The translations under genes and the position numbers were made by a program. Shown in pieces: positions 1 through 6,329 of a stretch of 10,637 nucleotides of DNA. Source of the stretch: Euperipatoides rowelli (lineage: Eukaryota; Onychophora; Udeonychophora; Euonychophora; Peripatopsidae); NCBI GenBank assembly GCA_003024985.2, contig PXIH01S0066328.1. One strand, given 5' to 3'. How positions within the stretch are numbered: the first letter of the stretch is position 1; the number at the start of each line of letters is the position of its first letter. A model generated the notes under the pieces. That model saw only the letters and a list, made by a program, of their open reading frames with translations. It was not told the DNA's origin and searched no databases.

Positions 1-92
1 GCTATTTTCGTTACTTTAGAAAATGCTTTAAAATACAAGATACAAGTTACTATTGTAACGACGATACGTATTTTCGATACTGCCCAGGCCTG
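1..92 (-). mobile_element. Terminal region of a hAT-like DNA transposon (element extends left of the window)
   Basis: Read on the minus strand, this stretch begins CAGGCCTGGGCAGTATC and goes on with TATC/GTAT-rich sequence. It shares an 18-base string (TATCGAAAATACGTATCG), the string GTATCTTGTATTTTA and AAGTAACGAAA with the transposon end at 9376. Such ends, starting CA..GCTGGGCAGTATC, fit the hAT superfamily. The element's outer edge would be base 92, with the body to the left, so no transposase is visible. The following bases 93-100 would be one copy of an 8-bp target duplication, but the partner copy lies outside the window. Confidence 0.5.
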
Positions 93-154
93 CATGCCGT
101 GTTTATCTCAGCATATAGTTCTTAATGTGTGTAACTTGAATACACGGCACTTAC

Positions 155-958
155 ATGTCTACAAATAGTGTCCCACAAGGATCTGTCCTTGGGGGATTAC
201 TTTTTGCTATGCTAGTTAATGACAGTGTAAATACGGATCTACATTTGAAATATGTAGATGATCTAACAATAATGTGTATAGTGAATAAAGATAATCTAGA
301 CTATCCTGTCGGTTATGAGTAGAATATTATATCAAACCAATTAAATTTAAAACTCAATTCTTTTAAGTGTTGCTACATTATGCATGGTTTCCAAAAAGAA
401 AGATTGCATCCAGATATTAAAATTAATGATACCCTTAAAGGAAGTTCATAGAATATCTATTCTGGGTGTCATAATACAAAATAACTTAGTGGTGACATGA
501 AATTAGTGATATATCAAAGGCCAATAAAAGAATAATATGATATACAGGTTGAAGAGAATGGGAACGAGCCATCAAACATTATTGATTATCTATTTTGTGT
601 ACATCAGATCAGTACCGGTACTTGAATATTGTTCATCGGTGTGGACTTTTTCAATTACAAAGAAACATATAGCTGAATTGGAGTCAGTGCAAATTAGGAT
701 GCAAAAATTATTAAAGGTAGAAATTATACCAGCTATAGCATGGAACTATCACTTCTAAAATTACAATCTTTATCAGAAAGAAGAGATCTCTTAGCATTGA
801 AATTTGCAAATCAGTTTTTTAAAGCCTTCTCAGAATTCTTAACAAATAAACAAGAATTTAATTTAGGAAGGTCTATAAGGAATTCAGAAAATTATATTAT
901 CCCATGGGAAAGAACTGGAAGATATTCGAATTTGCCAATCAACTGTTTGATTAAATGA
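155..958 (+). pseudogene. Non-LTR (LINE) reverse transcriptase remnant, 5'-truncated, CR1/L2-like
   Basis: This is a decayed retrotransposon polymerase that would copy element RNA at a nicked target. The first open piece (155-322, ends TAG) contains VPQGSVLG and, about 25 residues later, KYVDDL, the catalytic YxDD box of the palm. After stops and frameshifts (about 320-536), a segment at 537-758 reads like the post-palm region (YIRSVPVLEYCSSVW, then an LE.VQ.R helix). The piece at 740-958 (LSERRDLLALKFANQF, ending near RYSNLP) matches the C-terminal tail typical of CR1/L2/Jockey-type LINEs. Endonuclease and fingers are missing, which is typical 5' truncation. The 3'UTR follows directly. Clade assignment is tentative; identity as a LINE RT relic is secure. 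Confidence 0.82.
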
Positions 959-991
959 TTCAATGTGAAGTGTATTGAATTAATGTTTAAT

Positions 992-1083
992 TTTTTACCT
1001 TTTTATTGATAAATATATATTAGTCCATTGTAAAAAGGTCCACATCCTTAACAGGGCTAGGACCTTTATTTTATCTCATATGT
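992..1083 (+). repeat. LINE 3'UTR segment, first copy of an exact 92-bp duplication, with stem-loop
   Basis: These 92 bases are identical to 1701-1792. They follow the LINE coding remnant and form part of its 3'UTR. They contain a stem-loop: AAAGGTCC (1034-1041) pairs with GGACCTTT (1060-1067) around an 18-base loop. The copy stops exactly at the N at 1084, so the duplication is better read as a contig-end overlap than as a biological repeat. Confidence 0.85.
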
Positions 1084-1084
1084 N
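1084..1084. other. Single N, probable contig join
   Basis: Sequence identity changes abruptly here from the LINE 3'UTR on the left to gypsy integrase on the right. The integrase reading frame is lost at this base. The left flank is repeated exactly after the N at 1700. Confidence 0.75.
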
Positions 1085-1699
1085 TATTGGTGGAAGCCAT
1101 GAAAGATGTAGAAAGGCACTTGCTTTGTGCTACTATGTACCGTGTTGTTAATTACCTGCATTAAGTATGGGAGCATGGTGTCCCAATCAGTGAAGTTTTT
1201 ATTGCAGTAATGGCTGATTAAACATAGTATTTTACTATTTATTCTTTCACTTATGCCATTAGGTCTTGGCCAATAAGAATTTGTGGTTATTCTTTCAATT
1301 CCGAGCTTTGCACATAGAGTAGTCATGCTATGACCCACCATTTGTGGCCCTCTATCTGTTAGTATACATTTAGAGCCGCCATAACACGTATATATATTGT
1401 TTCCATGTAATCTTTCGCAATTATGTGCGCTTCTTGGCTTGGGAGTGGGCTGGCGAAGGTTATTCTAGAGAAGTGGTCAGTATAAGTTATGTATTTGTTT
1501 CTCCTCTGTGTGGTCGAAAAGGGACCCAAAACGTCGATGCTGAGTTTAGACATGCACTTATGTGGAGGCTCTACTGCTTGTATAGGAGCTTTTATTTTGG
1601 CCCAATTTCTCCTTTGACATCTTTCACAACTATTGACATAGGTTTTGATGTCAGCAAATATAGTTTCCCAAGTAAAATTTCTTTTAATTTTATATAATG
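1085..1699 (-). pseudogene. Ty3/gypsy integrase core, fragment of gypsy copy 1
   Basis: Integrase inserts the reverse-transcribed element into DNA. Read right to left, this piece carries the CxxC half of the HHCC zinc motif (codons near 1617-1628), then the first catalytic Asp in SIDVLGPF (near 1533). The second Asp is in TDRGPQ (near 1354) and the Glu in SERIN (near 1246). Asp and Glu are separated by 35 residues, the DD35E spacing. A 2-base insertion in an AT run near 1380-1395 breaks the frame between the first and second Asp. The piece ends at 1084, inside a C-terminal motif FYIFHGFHQ that the second gypsy copy also has. Its zinc-region partner lies at 3472-3830, so this fragment probably belongs next to that block. 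Confidence 0.85.
1627..1699 (-). repeat. Exact 73-bp duplication, first copy (integrase zinc region)
   Basis: These 73 bases are identical to 3472-3544. This copy ends exactly at the N at 1700 and the other begins exactly after the N at 3471. It encodes the stretch just before the CxxC of the integrase zinc finger. It is read here as an overlap between neighbouring contigs. Confidence 0.85.
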
Positions 1700-1700
1700 N
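1700..1700. other. Single N, probable contig join
   Basis: The base separates the end of the 73-bp duplicate on the left from the start of the 92-bp duplicate on the right. Neither flank is a natural continuation of the other. Confidence 0.75.
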
Positions 1701-1850
1701 TTTTTACCTTTTTATTGATAAATATATATTAGTCCATTGTAAAAAGGTCCACATCCTTAACAGGGCTAGGACCTTTATTTTATCTCATATGTACAACATA
1801 TTGTATCTTCTCTTTTTGTTCAATAAACTATAATAATAATAATAACAAAA
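1701..1850 (+). mobile_element. LINE 3' end: 3'UTR stem-loop, AATAAA and (TAA)n tail
   Basis: The first 92 bases repeat 992-1083, including the stem-loop (1743-1750 with 1769-1776). The element then runs through a TCTTCTCTTTTT block and AATAAA (1822-1827) to a (TAA)n tail (about 1831-1845). A simple-repeat tail instead of poly(A) is usual for CR1/L2-like LINEs. With the contig order corrected, this is the direct continuation of the remnant at 155-1083. Confidence 0.75.
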
Positions 1851-1860
1851 CCATTATCGT

Positions 1861-2120
1861 GACCCATAACCTTTTCAAACCATATACATGTATTTTTCTG
1901 CATTTAATAATTTAATTATATCATAATTTTTTTAAATAAAAGCTAGATTTCTTTTATTTATTAGGATCTTGATTTCTTCATTAAACTATTCTGGGGAGTT
2001 GTGATTATTTTTTTTGGTCTCCAAAGAAAAACAATGATAAATATTTTTAATTAACTCGTGGAAATAAGATGCAGCCGAGTCAATATCATTATTGTCATAA
2101 ATAAAACATGTCAAAATTAC
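1861..2120 (-). pseudogene. LINE relic, endonuclease to RT linker region
   Basis: The minus-strand frame from about 2090 down to 1861 reads through three stops. It shows the pattern AASYFHELIKNIY, then NSPE-stop-FNEEI, then LINKRNLAF, then LNAEKYMYMV. This resembles the linker between endonuclease and reverse transcriptase in CR1/Jockey-type LINEs, which commonly has a P.W(F/Y)..E(I/L)..LI..K/R pattern. The TAG falls where the family has Trp. It lies antisense to, and just beyond, the tail of the plus-strand LINE, so it is a separate older insertion. Weak matches to endonuclease-like sequence may extend to about 2290. The call rests on pattern recognition only. Confidence 0.5.
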
Positions 2121-2395
2121 CTAATATTGATCCCATTCTCAATCATTTTTTTTTTCTTTCGGTCTTGTAACAAATTCATATTTATTTATAGTTACCGATT
2201 GTTAAACAGGATCCAACAGTATCAAATTATGAAAATGTCTGTTTTAGATGTCTGCACATAGAAATCCAGTTTCTTCGCTGCTATAGTAATATTTTGTCTG
2301 TTACATGTTCCTTAATTTATTCATAACAGTTTCTTGTTAATGACCAGTAATCTGGAAGTAGAAAAATTCCCCGGTTTCTACTAACCTGGAAAGAA

Positions 2396-2500
2396 AATTC
2401 CTTATTTTCAACACCGGGCTGCCCCGAACCTCAGTATATGCACAAGCATGCGTGGTGGGATCGAAACCACATGACCCCCACGCCTTGGCACTTGAAGTTT
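2396..2500 (-). repeat. Possible tRNA-derived SINE fragment
   Basis: On the minus strand the segment contains GTGGTTTCGATCCCAC, close to the tRNA T-arm/B-box consensus GGTTCGANNCC with one extra T, and able to form a 4-bp stem. The upstream part (CTTCAAGTGCCAAGGCGTGG) resembles an anticodon-to-variable region. It is GC-richer than its surroundings. No intact acceptor stem or clear A box is present, so it is not a functional tRNA. It could also be chance similarity. Confidence 0.3.
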
Positions 2501-2973
2501 AATATTTTAAATGTAGTTACTGTAAACTCAAAACCTAATTAAAGCCGAGGAATGGCGGTCCAATAGGCTGAGCCGGGCTGCATAATGCTACCTTGGCATA
2601 TAGCCTACTGTGAGCCAGAATACAAAGCTCACGGGTTTAGCCCCAAAATTTCTGATCCTTTTTTTTCACTAAGGATCTGAGACTAAGGTTTTTTTTTCCA
2701 TCCTAAATTGATCCAAAGTAAACTCGGACTGACAAGGAAGAATCAGGATGCAAGGACCTAAAGGAAAAAGATGGCCACCATCCTCTCAAGAAATTTGTAA
2801 TAAATAGTTATGATTTAAAATAATATACAGTATATAGGCTATATACAATATATGTAAATAAAATTTCCCCTGAGCGAAACATTTAAAAAAAAAAAAAATT
2901 ATGCTGCATTCCCTAGCCCAGTGATAATACCACACAGCAAAGCTTAGTCTTGACCATACAAAACATGATGGGC

Positions 2974-3009
2974 AAATAAACAAACAAACTTTTGTTTGTT
3001 CATTTATTT
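2974..3009. repeat. Short imperfect hairpin
   Basis: AAATAAACAAACAAAC (2974-2989) and the reverse complement of 2994-3009 match at 14 of 16 positions around a TTTT loop. It is simple in composition and has no recognisable role. Confidence 0.5.
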
Positions 3010-3417
3010 ACTACACATCTTTTAAAAGAATATAGCTGCCAGGAATTGGAAGATATTGGAGAATTTTATACTATAAAATATTTTATAAAATAAATATTTT
3101 TTATTGTATTTTTTTTTTTCACTGTATAATGTTGATCAGTAATTAAAGTTAATTTTCTGAGTAGGGCCTACAATTACGGTGAAATTTTATCAGAGTTATA
3201 GATTAAAATTTGGTGCAATTTTTTTTAAGAAAATATTCCTTATATTGATATAACATTACTAAGAATTACAACATACCATACTAGTCCAGCTTTAATGTTG
3301 GCTTGCTTAAGTCCTGGCAAAAAGCTTTTTTTTTTTAAAAAAAAAAAAAAGTTTGTTTAAAATGATAGAAAGAAATATGCTTGAAGATTTTTTTTTTCAA
3401 CAAACTAGTGAAATAGG

Positions 3418-3470
3418 CAGTGGTTTCCAAACTTTGTTACTACGCCCCCTTAAAAAAATCTAATCTTGGT
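3418..3470 (+). mobile_element. hAT-like transposon terminus, cut by a contig join
   Basis: The sequence starts CAGTGGTTTCCAAACTTTG and goes on TACTACGCCCCC. This form (CAGTGGTT.CCAAACTTT followed by CTACGCCCC) is common at hAT-type transposon ends. Only about 53 bases are present before the N at 3471, so neither the body nor the second end can be seen. The preceding 8 bases (3410-3417) would be the target duplication, untestable here. Confidence 0.4.
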
Positions 3471-3471
3471 N
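3471..3471. other. Single N, probable contig join
   Basis: The left side is hAT-like terminal sequence. The right side starts abruptly inside the gypsy integrase zinc region with the second copy of the 73-bp duplicate. Confidence 0.75.
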
Positions 3472-3544
3472 CAACTATTGACATAGGTTTTGATGTCAGC
3501 AAATATAGTTTCCCAAGTAAAATTTCTTTTAATTTTATATAATG
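3472..3544 (-). repeat. Exact 73-bp duplication, second copy
   Basis: Identical to 1627-1699. Here the reading frame continues unbroken to the right into the upstream integrase region, which shows that this copy is attached to its natural N-terminal side. Confidence 0.85.
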
Positions 3545-3830
3545 TTTGTGTTAAAGAGAAATGCCCCCCAGCTAAACTATCGTGGTAGCAAAATAATATT
3601 TCAGCTATTAATGATGTGGGAACAAACGTCCTATATGCGGTGAATTGAGATCTCCCTAATTGTATTAATTTCATTAATATCCCATTTTCATCTAAAATAT
3701 AATTATTGTTGTTTAATTTATTCTCTATTTTATTTATTAAATCGTAGCAAAATGGATCATTCATTTGTTCTGTCTGCATTAGCTCAATTGTGATTGGCCT
3801 TTTTATTGTGGCTAATGTGTAGGTGTTGAC
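3472..3830 (-). pseudogene. Ty3/gypsy integrase N-terminal (HHCC) region, gypsy copy 1
   Basis: This is the linker after RNase H and the start of integrase, on the same open stretch as the RNase H tail (3965 downward). The two zinc-binding His residues are in HDSLAGGH. From the second His, 29 residues lead to the CxxC, which is found not here but on the fragment at 1617-1628. The His-x29-Cys spacing fits the family's zinc-binding domain. The frame is cut by the N at 3471 immediately at the first Cys codon (TGN). No stop interrupts this part, making it one of the better-kept regions of the copy. Confidence 0.85.
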
Positions 3831-4300
3831 TATCTCGTTCTGTTTGTGACTTCGCGAGAGCATGTCTGTGAAACTGTTAAGCTTACCCGGTATATGTTCG
3901 AAGTGAACGTCATTTTGCTGAATGCTAATCATCCACCTTGCCACTCTAGAATTAGTATCCTTCAATTCAATTATATAGTTAACGGTTTGTGATCGGTCAT
4001 TAATATGATTTTATTCCCATACGTCATGTGTTTAAATTGATCTAATGCAAATACAATAGCCAACGTCTCTCTCTCAATAACCGCGTAATTTCTTTTGGCT
4101 TTATTTAGCCTCCTGCTTGCATACGCGATAGGTTGGATATCGCCATCATCATTCTTTTGTTCTAGGACGGCACCTATAGAGGTGAGAGATGCATCAGATT
4201 TTAAAATGAATGGTCTATCATATTTGGGGAATGTTAATAAAGGGGCTGTAGTCAATTTTTATTTTAATGTCTGAAAAGCGAGCTCAGCATTCTCATTTCA
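3831..4300 (-). pseudogene. Ty3/gypsy RNase H domain, gypsy copy 1
   Basis: RNase H removes the RNA strand during reverse transcription. The domain opens with LTTAPLLTFP, the usual tether-to-RNase H join. It shows the three acidic positions in KSDASLT, ERETLA and TDHKPL, followed downstream by HIPGKLN and the FTDMLSR box that normally ends the domain. Stops at 4298-4300 (TGA) and 4256-4258 (TAA) fall where relatives have Trp and Gln, so each needs only one base change. A frameshift near 3966-3975, just after TDHKPL, moves the C-terminal part into another frame. Confidence 0.87.
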
Positions 4301-5218
4301 CGTGATCTGAGTGTTTCTTTTCTTAAGCAAATCATATAGAGGAGCTGCAATTTCCGTGAAATTTAAAATAAATTTCCTATAAAAATTGAGACTGCCTAGG
4401 AAGCTTCTCACTCCTTTTACTGTAGTAGGCCTAGCCAGTTTTTGTATTGTGGCTACGCTATTCTCAACTGGCCTACAACCATTTTTGTCTACCATATGCC
4501 CTAGGTATTTAATAGACTCCCTAAAAAGTTTACATTTGGAGGGCTTTACCGCTAAATTGGCTTTTTCTAATGCCGTTAATACCTCCTCTAAAGTTTGTAG
4601 GCGCTCCTCGATGTTAGGAGAGTGAATTATTATGTCGTCCAAATATACGAATACGTGCCCTTTCAGTATGATGTCGTGCAAGCATTCCACCATAATTTTT
4701 TGAAAAACGGCCGCGGATGTTAATCAACCCTGACAAAGGTGTGTAAATGTGTATTTAGCGAATGGTACTGAAAATGCAAATTTCTTTTGAGCCTCCTCTG
4801 TGAGTTTAACGTTAAAATACCCGTTATTTAAGTCAAGGCTGCCACCTAGGTTTTCTATTATGTCCTCTATGTGCATGATCCGATACTGTTCATTCACGAT
4901 TTGTTTATTTATTTTGCGCAAATCTAAGCATATACGCACTTCTTTAGAATCTTTTTTTGGTAAAACTAGAACTGGGAATTGTATGGACTATGGGTCTTTT
5001 TAATAATGTTCGCTTTTTCGAGTTTGTCCAGTTGTTGGCGGAGTGGTTCGTACAGAGTATGATGTATACGGTATTGCCTTTGGTAGATTGGTGTTAGCTC
5101 CTGTCATGTTGGTGACATCCTGAATAAGTATATTTTTATGTTTATTTAAGATACTTTCTAAGGCATCTTTATGTGGAGTGCTCAAGCCTAGTTCAGCTGT
5201 TTTGAACAATTGACACAA
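4301..5218 (-). pseudogene. Ty3/gypsy reverse transcriptase domain, gypsy copy 1
   Basis: The RNA-dependent DNA polymerase of the element. N-terminal sequence about 5218-5060 is in frame. A frameshift near 5060 and a compensating one near 4975 then bracket the finger segment (residues YEPLRQQLDKLEKANII are readable in the other frame). The segment 4939-4724 carries RICLDLRKIN and the motif-A region SLDLNNGYFNV, then a TGA (4724-4726). The next piece has the catalytic box FVYLDDIIIHS (YLDD at about 4634-4645), the KCKLF and YLGHMV thumb motifs and FLGSLNFYRKFI of the connection. The variant YLDD is normal for gypsy elements. The polymerase is dead because of the stop and shifts. Confidence 0.9.
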
Positions 5219-5519
5219 CTCAGGGCCTTGGACCTCGTCACGTTTGTTTTCAATATATGTAGATTCTCAGCTAACTACTGATCTGAGTTCTGATTGGTTA
5301 TCCGTGTAATCTCGTAATGTAGGGTTCAGTTGAAACGTGACTGTCCTATTTTCACAGTCTATGACGGCATTATGTAATGTACACCAATCAAAGCCTAAAA
5401 TAGCCTGGAATACCGATCTTTCTTGCATTTTAATTATACACATTGGCTGAGTTATTATCTTTCCTTCTATTTTAAAATCTATTAANCCCTTCCTGAAAGA
5501 ACGGGTTGCCAATAAAAAA
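5219..5519 (-). pseudogene. Ty3/gypsy protease, C-terminal part, gypsy copy 1
   Basis: Open from 5512 to the TGA at 5267-5269, then continuing in the same frame to the RT. The key motif is ILGFDWCTLHNAVID, matching the ILG.DWL..H.AVID block that follows the active site in gypsy aspartic proteases. The active-site DTG is missing because the reading stops at 5513-5519, where a LINE 3' tail begins. The N at 5486 is in the third position of a GGN codon (Gly), so the frame crosses it intact. It could be a plain ambiguous base or a correct contig join. Identification rests on this one block and its position before the RT. Confidence 0.72.
5486..5486. other. Single N inside the gypsy protease frame
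   Basis: The reading frame continues across this base without loss, and the affected codon (GGN) is Gly whatever the base. Unlike 1084, 1700 and 3471, this one has no duplicated flank and no change of sequence identity. Confidence 0.7.
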
Positions 5520-5640
5520 ATATAGTATTATTATTATTTATTTATTTACTTCAATGTAAAGAGAAAAATTACATTGTGGTTCTTAACAATTTAGTATGTC
5601 CTTAGCCCAATGGATGTAGGACATATTACATTATGATGGA
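5520..5640 (-). mobile_element. 3' end of a second LINE, with stem-loop and (TAA/TAAA)n tail
   Basis: On the minus strand the element ends in AAATAAATAAATAATAATA (about 5526-5548). Upstream is a TTTTTCTCTTT block and then a stem-loop: TATGTCCT (5595-5602) pairs with AGGACATA (5618-5625) around 15 bases. The minus-strand loop ACATCCATTGGGCTA matches the loop of the plus-strand LINE stem (1042-1059) apart from a 3-base gap and one change. The coding part is absent or unrecognised to the right, so this is a severely 5'-truncated copy. It is inserted in, or next to, the gypsy protease, in the same orientation. Confidence 0.6.
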
Positions 5641-6329
5641 GTAATCCACAACCCTCAATTATTCGAAGTCTGTAAACTGCAAAATTATTTTAGCTGTTTT
5701 TAAATGTTTTATGGATTCCAAAAATACAAAACTTTATATAGAAATAAAAGAAATAAAACAAGATAACCATTTTCTCTTTAATAAATGAATTCATTAAAAT
5801 ATGTCCATCTTGTAAAGCTTCTAGTGATATATTAAATATTAAAAATATTTTTGTAATGGAGCACAATATGTATTGTAAATCTAGAAGCTAGCTAATTTGA
5901 GTGCTTTCAGCACAAACTTTATTTTTATATTCGAGACAATTTTGATTTAGCTTATACTTTATAGCAATAGAGGGGTCATGATTTTATGTGCCTCACTCAC
6001 TAACCCAAACCAATTACTTTCAAGCGATTTGTTCTGTAATTGTTTAAATATTTATATTTTTGAAAATTCTATAAAAGTTATTTAGTTTGAGTTTGATTTT
6101 TAAGATTTTAGTTAAAACTAAGTCATAGTTCAAATTCCTTAAGTTTTAAAAGTGAATTAGACAATGTTATAATACAATGTGTTATATTTTCATCATTTTT
6201 AACAGAAAAATCGCTAAGAAAATTTGACAAAAATAATTTTTTTTGTTGCTATTCAGTTAAAATCACTGATAATTCTATACTTTAAGAAGAAAAAATTATT
6301 TTATAAGCTTGAAAATCCCTAAAATGATA
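5641..6329. other. AT-rich stretch, nothing recognised
   Basis: All frames are broken by frequent stops. The left part may be the remaining 3'UTR of the minus-strand LINE. A 9-bp inverted repeat (AGCTTCTAG 5816-5824, CTAGAAGCT 5881-5889) is the only structure seen, and it is within chance expectation. Confidence 0.5.

Larger units (their letters stand above)
2121..3417. other. AT-rich stretch without a recognisable gene; possible SINE pieces and homopolymer runs
   Basis: No coding region convinced me here. The open frames are short and follow low-complexity sequence. Visible items are a tRNA-like box at about 2452-2490, a GC-richer block at 2541-2655 with a weak B-box-like GGGTTTAGCCCC (2639-2650), a poly(A) run at 2884-2898, a 16-bp hairpin at 2974-3009 and a T-run/A-run palindrome at 3327-3350. 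The GC-richer block reads like part of a SINE but I cannot place it in a family. Confidence 0.5.
3472..5519 (-). mobile_element. Ty3/gypsy retrotransposon pol block, copy 1 (no LTRs, gag or upstream protease seen)
   Basis: Read right to left, the order is protease C-terminal part, reverse transcriptase, RNase H, integrase zinc region. This protease-RT-RNaseH-integrase order defines Ty3/gypsy (Metaviridae) rather than Ty1/copia. The pieces from 5512 down to about 3971 stay in one overall frame. That frame is interrupted only by a few stops, a pair of compensating frameshifts and one final frameshift near 3970. No LTR, primer-binding site or polypurine tract was recognised. The upstream edge meets the tail of a LINE at 5520; the downstream integrase core lies at 1085-1699. 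Confidence 0.9.

Noticed and set aside
1425-1697. Plus-strand open frame of 90 codons
   Set aside because: It is the antisense shadow of the gypsy integrase core, which has recognisable catalytic motifs on the minus strand.
992-1792. The 92-bp exact direct repeats as LTRs or a target duplication flanking an inserted gypsy fragment
   Set aside because: Both copies end exactly at Ns and belong to a LINE 3'UTR. No transposon makes a 92-bp target duplication, and the contig-overlap reading also explains the 73-bp pair.
2786-2983. Minus-strand 65-codon open frame
   Set aside because: It crosses a poly(A)/poly(T) run and reads as Phe/Ile/Tyr-rich low-complexity sequence with no motif.
3327-3350. 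T-run/A-run palindrome as a terminator or hairpin
   Set aside because: Simple homopolymer sequence. Similar runs occur at 2884 and 7740 with no associated gene.
4386-4625. Plus-strand open frames over the gypsy reverse transcriptase (also 4800-5003)
   Set aside because: Antisense shadows of the RT domain, with no recognisable protein pattern.
5816-5889. 9-bp perfect inverted repeat (AGCTTCTAG/CTAGAAGCT) as a small element or terminator
   Set aside because: Short arms 56 bases apart in AT-rich DNA are expected by chance, and there is no flanking duplication.
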